A stretch of 54,570 nucleotides of DNA from Phycisphaerae bacterium (GCA_018003015.1 JAGNEZ010000045.1:1-54570); one strand, 5' to 3'. Counted from the first letter of the stretch, positions 36,139-45,183 are shown. Notes: a model not told the origin generated them from the sequence alone. A program made the numbers and translations.

Positions 36139-38250
36139 CTACTGCCTGCCGTTCCTGACGATCTTGCAGGCGATGTCACCCGCGAACGTCGGCACGTCGA
36201 GTTCAATTCGGTTCCCGGTCGGCCTGGCTGATTCACGCCGGGTGACTTTGCCCTCAGACGTATCCCACCACTCGACCCGATAGGTGTCCGAAGGAAGGCC
36301 ATCAATGCTCAACAACGCCCCGCTGATCTCCTCGGGCTTGTGCTTCTCGATGGCGATGTTCCACCACGTGGCTCGCTTGTCGTGCAGCCAAAGGTACGCC
36401 CCCCGCACACCTTGAAGACCAACCACCTGAACGCCACCGTCGCACGTGGCAGACGTGTCCCGCAGATGTCCAGTCGTCCACGGAACGTCGGACACAAATT
36501 GGCTGATCGGCAGGTAATGGCGGTACAAGTCGCGTTGATGGATGTCGTCCCAGAACCAGTGGCACGCGGTACCGGCCAGACCGCTCATCACGGAAGCCCA
36601 GAGAGTATTGTGCAGGTGGATGTACTCGGTGTCTTGGTCCAACTCAGGGGCGTGCTGCCACTGGTTATCCGTCATACCGAACTCGCTGAGCAGTGCGGGC
36701 TTGTTGGTGACGTTCTGCCGAAGGATATCCCGCCGGGCCAGGATCGACGCTACCTCATTTTTCCAGATTTCTCCGTTGGCCGACCGCAGGTAGTAGTGCA
36801 TGTCGGCGGTGTCCAGTTGCGGATGCCGGTAGTCTTTGGACGGCGACGACCACGTGCTGCTGGCCCGCAAGTGCCGGTTGATGTCGACTGCTTCGAACGC
36901 CCGGCCCAGCTCTTCATAGAAGTTTTCGGTGGGCAAGCCTGGGTCCATCTCGTTGAAGTACTCCCAGACGGCCACATGCGTCGAGTAAGCCCAACGCGCG
37001 GCGCAGTAGCGAATGAGACGCTGGCCGTATCGAATAGCCTCGGCGTACTCCGCCGAACCGGCTTTGGTGAGCATGGGCATGTAGAGATTGCGCGTCAGCA
37101 AGGTTAACTGGAGATAGACACCTGCTTGCTCCGCCGCTTCCACAACCTGGTCCAGCAGGAAGCAATCAGCCTGGTTATAGAATCCAAGCACGGGGCGGTT
37201 TACGTCTGCTTCTCCGAGCAGCTCCGGCCCGCCGCCGACCTCACGCAAAGACAAGTCGCTGATCCAGGCTGCACCTTTGGCCGTCAACCGCAGGTCGACA
37301 TCGCCCAACCACCACTGGTCGGATCCCGATGTGAACTCCCGCTTGAAGGGCGCCCACTGCGGCTTGCCGGCGATGACTTGGTCTCCCCCCAAAGTCAACG
37401 CCACGCCGACTCCGTCGTCAGCCCGCATCCGGCCGGCCAGCACGTAGCCCGTTGCCGGTCGCAGGCCCACCGGGTGCGCCGGCGACACCCTTGCGCGCAC
37501 CCCGGCCTCGCCGCTGATCTTCACGCACAGCTTCGACGAGTGGTACCCGTCCCGACCTGGGGTAGCCACAATCGGAGGAACCCAGTCCCACGATCGGCCC
37601 CAGGCGCTCTTGCGGGCCTCGATGGCCATGGCCCAATCCTCGGCACAGGCCCATACTCGGGCGAAATTGGCCCCATGCTCACCCAGCCTGCGGATCTTCT
37701 CGATGGCCTGGTAGCCGTTGTGTACAAACGCAACGTTCTGGCCAACGATGAAGAACGGCGTGCCGTCCTCAAACTCCAGATAGCGCCGATCCCGGCTCGA
37801 GACCCGGATGTAACCTTCCTTCTTTGAAGCCGTGCACTCGAATCGAAAGGCCGCCGACTGCACCGTGCCAGCCGCATCCTTGAGTACGGCGGTGCACGTG
37901 TGCGTGCCCACCTCGGTGGGAGCAAAGCGTGCCTTCCATTCGGACTGTCCCACCGGGTACAGCCACTCGCGGCTGGCTCCACCCCGGCTCAAGGGCCGCC
38001 GCTCGAAATCCTGGTAACAGAAAGCCGGCACAGATAGCTTCCGGCCCGACGGTGACTTGATGGCGATCTGGAAATCCACCTCGGCGGGATCGTAGGGGTT
38101 ATGGCCCGCGGACTGGGCGTTCAGAGTCATCTCGAGCTTGGTAAAGCGCGGGACTTGCTCGGCACTCAGTTCTACCTCGATGTCGCGCTTGTCGGCGCCG
38201 GCGAGTGCCAGAATCACGGTCAGCCCGGTGGCGATTAGCGCTGACATCAT
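36139..38250 (-). CDS. GH clan A glycoside hydrolase with DUF5060 domain
   Basis: Exported glycosidase of 703 residues with a weak N-terminal signal peptide (ALIATGLTVILALAGA). A DUF5060-type beta-sandwich (about 22-140) is followed by a (beta/alpha)8 barrel interrupted by a carbohydrate-binding-like insert (about 230-345). Likely catalytic residues are acid/base E434 in WEYFNEMDP and nucleophile E523 in ALLSEFGM. These fit GH5-like clan A enzymes that attack plant or algal polysaccharides. The C-terminus has a small beta domain (VEWWDTSEGKVT). ATG 38250 or 38247 is the start. It is encoded alone, convergent with the FGE-like gene. Confidence 0.83.
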   Translation of the reverse strand: MMSALIATGLTVILALAGADKRDIEVELSAEQVPRFTKLEMTLNAQSAGHNPYDPAEVDFQIAIKSPSGRKLSVPAFCYQDFERRPLSRGGASREWLYPVGQSEWKARFAPTEVGTHTCTAVLKDAAGTVQSAAFRFECTASKKEGYIRVSSRDRRYLEFEDGTPFFIVGQNVAFVHNGYQAIEKIRRLGEHGANFARVWACAEDWAMAIEARKSAWGRSWDWVPPIVATPGRDGYHSSKLCVKISGEAGVRARVSPAHPVGLRPATGYVLAGRMRADDGVGVALTLGGDQVIAGKPQWAPFKREFTSGSDQWWLGDVDLRLTAKGAAWISDLSLREVGGGPELLGEADVNRPVLGFYNQADCFLLDQVVEAAEQAGVYLQLTLLTRNLYMPMLTKAGSAEYAEAIRYGQRLIRYCAARWAYSTHVAVWEYFNEMDPGLPTENFYEELGRAFEAVDINRHLRASSTWSSPSKDYRHPQLDTADMHYYLRSANGEIWKNEVASILARRDILRQNVTNKPALLSEFGMTDNQWQHAPELDQDTEYIHLHNTLWASVMSGLAGTACHWFWDDIHQRDLYRHYLPISQFVSDVPWTTGHLRDTSATCDGGVQVVGLQGVRGAYLWLHDKRATWWNIAIEKHKPEEISGALLSIDGLPSDTYRVEWWDTSEGKVTRRESARPTGNRIELDVPTFAGDIACKIVRNGRQ

Positions 38251-38920
38251 GCGTCTCCCTCGGCCACAATCTCGCTTCTGACGGATGGTCTGATCCTCAA
38301 AAGTCTATCCTTCTCGTCCCTTAAATCAACAACAACCAAGATGGGGTGTCGCTGTGATGGTGATCACGATCAGCTCCGTGGGGGACATTCCCGGTCGCGC
38401 GCAGCAGCTTGCGCACGCGCTTCCATAAACGTCGTCACCACCGTCCCTGGCAACACGAACGCCTCCACCCTGTCCGCGATCGCCAACAGGTAGTCGATGT
38501 GCCAATGCTTGAGTTTGTCGTGACGTAGGTGCCACCCGACCCTTTGAGTCGGTCCGTTCCTGGCCGAGCCTGTGTATACGTACCAGCCAGCCGGGAACCG
38601 GCACAGACCAAGCCTCCCGACGCAAATGGACGCCGCGCTTCGCAGCCTGATCAACAGCTGCTAAGTTCCGGGGATCACGGCCATGGCTATCAGGGTAGAA
38701 CGACGGGGAGATGCGAACAAGCAGCGATGCCGCACCGTCTTACAGCCACTCCACCAGCCAATCCCACCACGTGCTCTCGCCGGCCATGCTTCTTGGACTG
38801 CTTTGCGTTCGGCGGGCTCGTGTGCTGGTTTATCTGTCTGTGGCAGGAAAAGAGGTGAGATGACGATGGATCAGTGGTTATTGTGGACATGAGGCTCGGC
38901 TTCTTGATACACTGACGTCC
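38251..38920. other. Gap with DUF123 remnant
   Basis: Only the DUF123-like frame at 38370-38654 is recognisable. The rest, including about 250 bp before the isomerase-like gene at 38921, has no gene. Confidence 0.4.
38370..38654 (-). pseudogene. DUF123 (GIY-YIG-like) protein, truncated
   Basis: Minus-strand frame of 94 residues reading SICVGRLGLCRFPAGWYVYT, then GSARNG, WHLRHDKLKHWHIDYLLAIA. The pattern G-x-L-G, F-x-x-G-x-Y-x-Y-x-G-S-A, H-x-x-R and H-W-H-I-D-Y-L-L is that of the DUF123 family, often described as GIY-YIG-like. The family normally continues to a C-terminal F-G-S-S-D-C-x-C-x-S-H-L; here the frame ends in unrelated residues, so the gene is truncated. The start is a TTG preceded by an in-frame stop. 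Confidence 0.6.
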
Positions 38921-39952
38921 ATGAACGGCCCTGTCAGGCAACTGAAGCGTCGTGAACTCCTGAAGAGCTCTGCACTGGCCACAGCCTTGGCGCTAGGGGT
39001 AACAGGCCGGCAAGGCCTTCGGGCGGATACCAAGACCACACCCGCCGCTACGCAGCCCACCAGCCGCGATGGTCAGGACCCACAGCAAGCGCCGTTGATC
39101 CAGGTGGGAATCCTGCTGGGAACCTTCGGCCGCGGGACCCTGGAGGCGCGTCTGGATGCCGTCAAGGACTCTGGACTTGACTGCGTTCAGCTCAGCCTAG
39201 ACAGCGCCGGCCTGTCCGACATGCCCGAGGAAATCCCAACCGCAGTCGCCGCCCACATCCGTCGTGAGGCGAAGATCCGCGGGATTACGATCGCCGCCGC
39301 GCAGGGAACGTTCAACATGAGTCACCCGGATGCCGAGCATCGTCGGAGGGGTCTCAGACAGCTCCGGGTCTTGGCTGAGGCCTGTGCCGAAATGGGCACA
39401 TCGAGGATCCACATCTGCACTGGCACGCGCGACCGTGAAAACATGTGGCGGCGTCATTCGGACAATGACTCGCCGGCTGCCTGGAAGGACCTGGTCGCCT
39501 GCCTGCGCAAAGCGACGGACTTCGCCCGGCAGACGCGCGTTACCTTGGCCTTCGAGCCGGAGGTCAACAACGTCGTGGACTCGGCGCAGAAGGCGCGGCG
39601 ACTCCTGGATGAAATCGGGTCCCCGTTCCTCAAAGTCACGATCGACCCCGCAAACCTGTTTCATGCCGGCGAACTGCCGCGAATGAACGAGATGCTCGAC
39701 GGAGCATTCGCGCTGGTGGGCAAGGACATCGTGCTGGCGCACGCCAAGGATCTGGATCACGATGGGGACGCCGGCCACCTCCCGGCCGGCCAAGGCAAAT
39801 TGAACTACGATCGGTACGTCTCCCTGCTGCATCGCTACCGATTCCGGGGCCCGCTCTTGCTGCATGGTCTGAGCGAAGCACAGGTACCCGGGTGTGTAGC
39901 CTTCCTGCGGGATAAGCTGGCCCGCGCCACGTCTTCTCCTCAAGAAAAGTGA
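38921..39952 (+). CDS. Tat-exported xylose-isomerase-like TIM barrel protein
   Basis: Protein of 343 residues with a Tat signal (KRRELLKSSALATALALG). The TIM barrel of the sugar phosphate isomerase/epimerase type (AP_endonuc_2) follows: GLDCVQLSLDSAGL, GITIAAAQGTFNMSHPDAE, FEPEVNNVVDSAQKAR, VTIDPANLFHAGE, IVLAHAKDLDHDG. The metal-binding set would be the Glu of FEPE, the Asp of IDPAN, the His of AHAKD and a final Glu (SEAQVPG). It may act on sugars or inositols outside the cytoplasm or remain membrane-near. No operon partner is obvious. Confidence 0.83.
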   Translation: MNGPVRQLKRRELLKSSALATALALGVTGRQGLRADTKTTPAATQPTSRDGQDPQQAPLIQVGILLGTFGRGTLEARLDAVKDSGLDCVQLSLDSAGLSDMPEEIPTAVAAHIRREAKIRGITIAAAQGTFNMSHPDAEHRRRGLRQLRVLAEACAEMGTSRIHICTGTRDRENMWRRHSDNDSPAAWKDLVACLRKATDFARQTRVTLAFEPEVNNVVDSAQKARRLLDEIGSPFLKVTIDPANLFHAGELPRMNEMLDGAFALVGKDIVLAHAKDLDHDGDAGHLPAGQGKLNYDRYVSLLHRYRFRGPLLLHGLSEAQVPGCVAFLRDKLARATSSPQEK

Positions 39953-40571
39953 AATCGTACCGTTACGGCCGGTGCGGGAGAAACCAGGCTCGGCAGCGAG
40001 GAACTCGGGACCGGCAACATGAAGGGCAACCTGGGAAAACCGCTGAGAACTCCAAACAACAGCGGACTCCGAAGCCGCTTCCCGTCGCGGGCTGCTGGGC
40101 GGATTACTCGAAAAAAGGCGACTCGCGACGCTTGTCAATTCACGCGCCCGACCTCACCGACATCCGGAAGTACAGCGAACGAATCGCGGTTGCGGTTGGC
40201 TTGACGCCTCAGGAATGACCGGACGGGCGCCTCAGGCTCTTCCCCCGTCCGATAGTCCGAGGGGCAATCAGGGGCCAATTGGAGGAACATGGCTTTTCCG
40301 GGCTGGTCGAGGAACGTCTGTTGCCGGCGCAGGAGAGGTCAGACAAGGCCTCGATGCCGAAGAAATTCTTAGGCGCGAGGCGAGGTGGTGCTGTACAATG
40401 GATCGCAAATGGCCCGGCGGTGTAGCCGGGCCGGTTCATCCGGCACACACCCGATAATGCTGGCTGGACTGATCGGCGCCAGCGGCCAGGCCGGGGACCG
40501 CGCCAAGCGCGAACGCGCCGTGATCGCGGGCTGTTCGGCAGCGTCACCCGGCACATATCAGGGATAGAAGC
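39953..40571. other. Intergenic stretch with GC hairpin
   Basis: No supported gene. A short frame near 40160-40218 (RKYSERIAVAVGLTPQE) could be the end of a lost gene. A strong hairpin lies at 40411-40432. AGGGATAG close to 40565 is the ribosome site for the gene at 40572. Confidence 0.35.
40411..40432. repeat. Perfect GC-rich hairpin
   Basis: Eight-base-pair perfect stem, GGCCCGGC/GCCGGGCC, with a GGTGTA loop, about 140 bp before the gene at 40572. There is no U-tract. It may be a transcript structure in the 5' region of the next gene or an unrelated repeat. Confidence 0.5.
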
Positions 40572-42536
40572 ATGTCAAGCCTGATCCGAGCAGATGTGCG
40601 GCACATGTGGGCGTCGTCAATCATTCTTGCATTCGCGCCTGCGGTGAGCGGCGGGCAGGTTATCGGCCAGCTCGCTGATCCGGAGCAGCCGGCCGAGGTG
40701 GCCTACGTGGATATCCTTTCGGCTTGGGTTGAGCAGGATGGCGGCCTGTTGACTTTCGTGATAGAGACTCGGGGCGAGATCCCCCCGAGCCTGGCTGAAC
40801 CGGAAGATCACCTTACCTTTATCTGGCTCGTAGACACCGACGACAATCCCCTTACCGGCCAGCCGCACCAGAACCTCGGCAGCGAGTTCAACGTGCGCGC
40901 GGTCATCAGCGGGATGTACGGGGGCGGATTCGTAGATGTGACTGGAACGGTCCCGGGCGGTGGGCTGGGCACTCTGGCCGTCCTGGGGAACCGGATCCAG
41001 ATCACGATCGGGCTCGGGCAAATCGGCAACCCAGCCGCGTTTCGCTGGAGCTGCGACGCCTGCCTTGCCATCGCCAACGTATGCGTCTCAGCCAACCACG
41101 AGACAGACACCGCCCTCGCGAGCGTATTGCCGTTTGCCCCACCAGCCCACGTCACCATCGTGACGCCCTTTCTGCCGCTATGCCCAACAGGGCCGGCAAC
41201 GGGCCAATTGACGGTGGAGATCCGCGACGCCGCCGGAAACCTCCTTCCCAGTGAGGACTATCATCTCGCGTTTACCAGCTCGGACGAAGCCACGGCGACC
41301 GTCGACGCCGCGGGCATTGCCACGATCCACACGTTCCCGACGCCGGAGCACCACATGTCCTACGTCCAGGTCTCCGCCGACGGCGTGCCATCCGACAACG
41401 CCGCTGTCGTCCGCAGCACGTTTACCGACCTGGGCCTCTCCTACCAGATGTATCCGGCCGAGCACATCGCGTTCTACCTGCCGTCAACCATCCAGGGCGT
41501 GGACCTCGACGCGATCACCACTGCCTACCAGGTTCCGGAGGCGACCGAGCGGGCCTACGTCGCAGAGCGGACGCTGACCGACGTGCGGCCATTCAACGGG
41601 GGCGTGCAGTACTTCATCCTCGAAGTCTCCGATCATGAACCCACCACGCCCTGCGGCATCAGCGGCAACCCGATGCGCCTGGGCTGGTTCTGGGGCAAGA
41701 CCGAGCACAACAGTTGCTACATCATCAACGCCCCCGAGCATCGCACGCCGCAGTGGTTCGTCATCTTCCATGAGGTGGGTCACAACTTCACGTGGTCGTC
41801 CTGGAGCTTCGGCCAGTTCTGCTCCGGGCCATCACCGGCGCACAATACCACATACAGCGAGGGCCTGGCATCACTGGCGGCCATGTGGGTCCATCACTCC
41901 ATCGTCTCCTGTCCGGCGGGTCTGGGGTCGCTCGCGGTCAGCGATATCGACGCCCACCTCGGAGGTTACATGGGCTTTTTCCGGCAAATGCTGTCCGACT
42001 ACCGCGTCGCAGGAGCCAATTACGCGGCATTTGACGCCAACGTGCTCGACGGCATCCTCTGCGAGTTGTTCGATGCCTACGGCCCCCGCGTCTGGTACGA
42101 GCTGTTCAGCACCTTCACGCCGACCGACCAGCCGCTCCCGTGCGTCATCGACGGCGAGGCGAAGCAGGCCACCTGGTTCGTCGCGGCAGTAAGCGCATCG
42201 GTCGGCGAAGACCTGCGCAGCCTGTTTGCCGGCCGGTACGGCTTCCCGATCGATGATGCCTCCTGGCCGGAGATGCTCGCCGCCGCCCAGGCACGAATCG
42301 CCGCTCGGCCGTGGCGATCGCCGCTGTCATTCGATTCGGACTGCGATGGGGACGTCGACGGTGATGACTTCATTCCGTTTGAGGCCTGCACGTCGGGTCC
42401 TGCCATTGCCTATATGGGCGACTGCGCCAAGGCCGACCTCGATCGTGACGGTGACGTGGACCAGTCCGATTTCGGCATCTTCCAGCGGTGTTACAGCGGA
42501 ACCGGAAAACCGGCCGACCCGGACTGCGCGAAGTGA
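40572..42536 (+). CDS. Exported gluzincin-like metallopeptidase with dockerin-like tail
   Basis: Exported protein of 654 residues with a signal sequence near 14-26 (ASSIILAFAPAVSG). A beta-sandwich N-terminal region (about 40-290) precedes a zinc-peptidase-like domain: HEVGH at 400-404, with a likely third ligand E430 in TYSEGLASLA. The spacing of 26 residues fits a gluzincin type. Several cysteines (CSGPSPAHN and others) suggest disulfides. The last 67 residues are the aspartate-rich module found in the protein at 34785 (CDGDVDGDDF, CTSGPAI, DLDRDGDVDQSDFGIFQRC, PADPDCAK). It may degrade or process proteins or glycoproteins outside the cell; activity is inferred only from the motif. AGGGA precedes ATG 40572. 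Confidence 0.75.
   Translation: MSSLIRADVRHMWASSIILAFAPAVSGGQVIGQLADPEQPAEVAYVDILSAWVEQDGGLLTFVIETRGEIPPSLAEPEDHLTFIWLVDTDDNPLTGQPHQNLGSEFNVRAVISGMYGGGFVDVTGTVPGGGLGTLAVLGNRIQITIGLGQIGNPAAFRWSCDACLAIANVCVSANHETDTALASVLPFAPPAHVTIVTPFLPLCPTGPATGQLTVEIRDAAGNLLPSEDYHLAFTSSDEATATVDAAGIATIHTFPTPEHHMSYVQVSADGVPSDNAAVVRSTFTDLGLSYQMYPAEHIAFYLPSTIQGVDLDAITTAYQVPEATERAYVAERTLTDVRPFNGGVQYFILEVSDHEPTTPCGISGNPMRLGWFWGKTEHNSCYIINAPEHRTPQWFVIFHEVGHNFTWSSWSFGQFCSGPSPAHNTTYSEGLASLAAMWVHHSIVSCPAGLGSLAVSDIDAHLGGYMGFFRQMLSDYRVAGANYAAFDANVLDGILCELFDAYGPRVWYELFSTFTPTDQPLPCVIDGEAKQATWFVAAVSASVGEDLRSLFAGRYGFPIDDASWPEMLAAAQARIAARPWRSPLSFDSDCDGDVDGDDFIPFEACTSGPAIAYMGDCAKADLDRDGDVDQSDFGIFQRCYSGTGKPADPDCAK
42340..42536 (+). 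other. Shared dockerin-like coding module
   Basis: The 3' end of the metallopeptidase gene is close in DNA sequence to the 3' end of the FGE-like gene at 35761-35972 (GACCAGTCCGA.TT.GGCAT and CTTCCAGCGGTGTT are shared). The similarity at base level, not only protein level, suggests copying of the module between genes. Confidence 0.6.
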
Positions 42537-42873
42537 TCGTGAAGTGGTCAGCCGGAGGACGCCGCTGAACGCTACTTGCTGGATACGCCGGGCGCAGTCA
42601 ACAGCCTGCCGAAGGTACTAGGCACGCCGGGCGTGGAGACTGCCCATGCAACACCTGAGGATGATCACCATCCCGTTGTACGCCCTGTTGTACACGCTGG
42701 CGACATCCCCTTACCCGGCACGTCATTTGCCGGCACTGCGGGGGCTGGAGGCGGTGATTTGACCGGCAACTCTAAATCCTCTAGCCAAGAACACTTAGGC
42801 ACTGCGAGGCATCCCAGGTCATCGAATGAACTAAGAGCTTTTGCGTCGCGAAGCCGACGCAAAAGCTCTTAGT
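42537..42873. other. Gap after metallopeptidase gene
   Basis: No gene seen. It ends in the long inverted repeat (42828-42875). Confidence 0.35.
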
Positions 42874-42875
42874 TC
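42828..42875. repeat. Long perfect inverted repeat (21 + 6 + 21)
   Basis: Arms 42828-42848 and 42855-42875 are perfectly complementary over 21 bases, with a loop CGAAGC. With a two-base bulge the pairing extends outward by five more bases (CGAAT). It lies directly at the stop codon of the minus-strand zinc-ribbon pseudogene, so it could be that gene's transcription stop. A stem this long also suggests an end of a mobile element. Confidence 0.75.
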
Positions 42876-43400
42876 AGATTCGGTCCAGGCGGGTGTTTTC
42901 ACTGAGGGGTGGTATCTGATCGAAACCCATCGGGAACGACCGGATATGGGCTTGTACGTGGCCCTGGTAGCGGTTCAGGCTGAAGGCTGGCGGCAAAGGC
43001 GCGTCAAAGCCGCCGGTCTCTGCTTGCACCAGGCCATCGAGTGCTTCCAGTAGATCTGGCATCGCGGCCAAATCCACGGCTTCCGGCTGGATGGCCGGTG
43101 ACCGGTTTTGGGCCAGCATCTGCCGGACCCGCTCTCGGAGCTCGCGCTTACGCTCCCGGCTTTCAGCCATCTTCTGCCGGAAGTACTCGGCATCGAAGAC
43201 CAGGCCGTCGAACAGAAACTGTGAAGCCACATCCTGGCCGCAATGGCCGCACTAGCGCCGGACCATGCGTTGTGGCTTGCCGCCGCAGCCCTCACAACGC
43301 TGAAACGTCACCGTAGGATCGAAGCAGGATCCACAGGAACGGCATCGGCAGGTCTCCTGATCATGGCCACGGCCGGATTGACATGCTACTCCAACATGCC
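42876..43400 (-). pseudogene. Zinc-ribbon protein with in-frame stop
   Basis: Minus-strand reading: CRSCGSCFDPTVTFQRCEGC, then GGKPQRMVRR, a TAG at 43254-43256, then CGHCGQDVASQFLFDGLVFD and AEYFRQKMAESRERKRELRE. Several CxxC pairs form two zinc ribbons, interrupted by a stop, and a coiled-coil-like charged helix follows. The last part has PPLSENTRLDRI before the final stop. The two sides of the stop are clearly one frame, so the gene is broken. The family is unknown to me, although the style is that of planctomycete proteins linked to helicase-type genes. The right limit is unclear where it meets the plus-strand gene. Confidence 0.55.
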
Positions 43401-43992
43401 TGCCTCCGACGACAGTCCTTGCCTCTATAAAGTCGCGACGCTGACCGGAACGATCGACGAGGTCGAAAACGTCGTTGTCAATCTGCTTGCCAGCAATCCC
43501 AACTCGACTGACTCCCTGGCCACTCGCGACGCCCGCACGCACATCGAATTCGATCTTGCAGCCGAGTCAGGGTCACGCTTGCTGGAGGGAACTGCGAAGG
43601 TGCGTCAAACGCGGCACCTCACCACTGTGTCGGCCGTGCCGGTGCAGGGATGCGGGGACACGCTGTATACCGATTACGATGACCGGGAATGGACAGTCAA
43701 GATCACCGCCGAAATCACCTGCAGACAGGATGAGCCGATCTTTGACGTCCCCGGTATCGGGCTACCCGATGGCAGTGAGGTCCCGCAGCCCTACCGAATC
43801 ACCGATGGGTGCGTGAATCTGCTGCGCGAGCAGACGGTCCGAGATACGTGGGGCTCCTTCTCGGAGTCAGGTTTCCAAAGCGACTTTGGGTACGACTATC
43901 TTCGCGATTACAGGACGGACTACCCGCTTCCACCCAACACGACCGGCGAGTTCTTCAAGGAGGTTAAACTGAAACTCAGTGTCTACTTTTGA
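43363..43992 (+). CDS. Hypothetical protein, possibly exported
   Basis: Frame of about 209 residues from ATG 43363; in-frame codons continue back to 43243 but there overlap the zinc-ribbon pseudogene, so the upstream part is doubtful. There is no clear ribosome site. MATAGLTCYSN might be a degenerate lipobox region. The rest is polar with five cysteines and a C-terminus rich in Tyr, Asp and Pro (FGYDYLRDYRTDYPLPPN). No domain recognised. Its start may have been lost when the neighbour decayed, so it may itself be a remnant. Confidence 0.45.
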   Translation: MATAGLTCYSNMPASDDSPCLYKVATLTGTIDEVENVVVNLLASNPNSTDSLATRDARTHIEFDLAAESGSRLLEGTAKVRQTRHLTTVSAVPVQGCGDTLYTDYDDREWTVKITAEITCRQDEPIFDVPGIGLPDGSEVPQPYRITDGCVNLLREQTVRDTWGSFSESGFQSDFGYDYLRDYRTDYPLPPNTTGEFFKEVKLKLSVYF

Positions 43993-44584
43993 ATACTGAA
44001 TGCGCCCCATCCGTCGCCTCCAGCAAGGCTGTGTCGTCCCGGGCTAGGGAGTTGAGCGCCCGGACCCGTTGCCCGTTCCGTTGGGCCGGCCGGCACAGCC
44101 TTGCTTTGTTTTGTTTAACCGGAGTAAGGCTTGGCCGGCAGGGTGGATCGCAATGAGGCTCCACGCCCTCTAAGCGTTAAGCCTCATTGGACTTGCACAC
44201 TGAGTGCGCACTGGATGCCGACTGGTTTTGGACTGTCTTCAGGCTGGTTTGGAACAACATCGACACAACTTCCGGCTGGGGCGCGGCTTTCCCGCGGAGT
44301 ACCGTCCTGACACCACGGCAGGGAGAACAAGCGGGGCGGATCCTCACTTCGCACAGTTTGGATCCGCCGACTTGTTCGGCCCGCAACCCGTCGTTCTTTA
44401 TGTTCAAGCCGAAGTCCGCGATGAGGAAATCCGCCAGGGCCGGCGGAGTATTCGGGCCATCCTCGGGCTCGCGACGGGGTCTCCGTTTAACTGCGAACCG
44501 AAAGAGATTGCCTGCTCTCCGACAATACTCTACCCTGATGTGACAGTTGTCCGGTTGAACAAGACGACATAAAGGCTCACACTC
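43993..44584. other. Intergenic stretch with distant inverted repeat
   Basis: No supported gene; a frame at 44187-44543 has no family look. A 12-base inverted repeat, AGCAAGGCTGTG at 44022-44033 and CACAGCCTTGCT at 44094-44105, encloses 60 bases, followed by a T-rich stretch (TTGTTTTGTTT). It may be a terminator-like or element-end structure for the gene ending at 43992. Confidence 0.4.
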
Positions 44585-45153
44585 ATGAAAGACAAGCCCA
44601 CCCTGAACCGCCGTCAGTTTCTACGCACCACTGGCCAAACGGCTGCGACGCTCGCGGCCGCTTCCACTTCTGCTCCAGCGATTCTCTCATCCGCATCCCC
44701 CGGCAAGACGATTGGCGTGGGCTGCATCGGCCTGGGCACGCGCGGGGGCGACCTCATCAGTTCAGTCGTCGCCGTACCCAACGTCAAGGTGGTGGCGGTT
44801 TGCGACGTTTATGGCCCGCACCGCCAGAAAGGTATCGAACGCAGTCGCAACCCCGATGTGAAGGCGTACGTGGACTGCGGTTTGACGACATTGCCCACGC
44901 GGCCACGCGGTTCCAGATCATCCCCGAGGAACACAACAAGCGCACGGACCTGCCCAAGGGCTATGACCAGAGCAAGACACCCCTCCAGCCCAATCACCTC
45001 GACGACTGGATCAACTGCATCCGGAGCCGAGGGATCCCGAAATGCTCGACGGACGAGGCGTTTGTCGAAACCGCGACGTTCCTGATGTCGCTGGTTTCGT
45101 ATCAGCAGCGGCGGGTGGTCCGCTGGGACACGGCAAAGGAAGAGATCGTCTGA
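44585..45153 (+). pseudogene. Gfo/Idh/MocA oxidoreductase with internal deletion
   Basis: Two separate pieces of one gene. The 5' part has a Tat signal (NRRQFLRTTGQTAATLAAAS) and the start of the Rossmann fold (GVGCIGLGTRGGDLISS, VKVVAVCDVYG). At about 44876 it jumps into another frame whose product (FDDIAHAATRFQIIPEEHNK, then DWINCIRSRGIPKCSTDEA) is the C-terminal part ending at 45153. The middle, with the rest of the nucleotide-binding domain and catalytic residues, is missing; about 190 of some 440 residues remain. An internal deletion with frame loss is the simplest explanation. The gene lies 30 bp before the next one, so an operon is probable. Confidence 0.8.
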
Positions 45154-45183
45154 GGTGATATCCCTGGCACAATCGGAGCAACC

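Noticed and set aside
35067-36305. Minus-strand frame of 412 residues
   Set aside because: Covers the FGE-like gene on the other strand; no domain and no ribosome site.
44187-44543. Plus-strand frame of 118 residues
   Set aside because: No ribosome site, codon use or family resemblance; the opposite frames are equally open.
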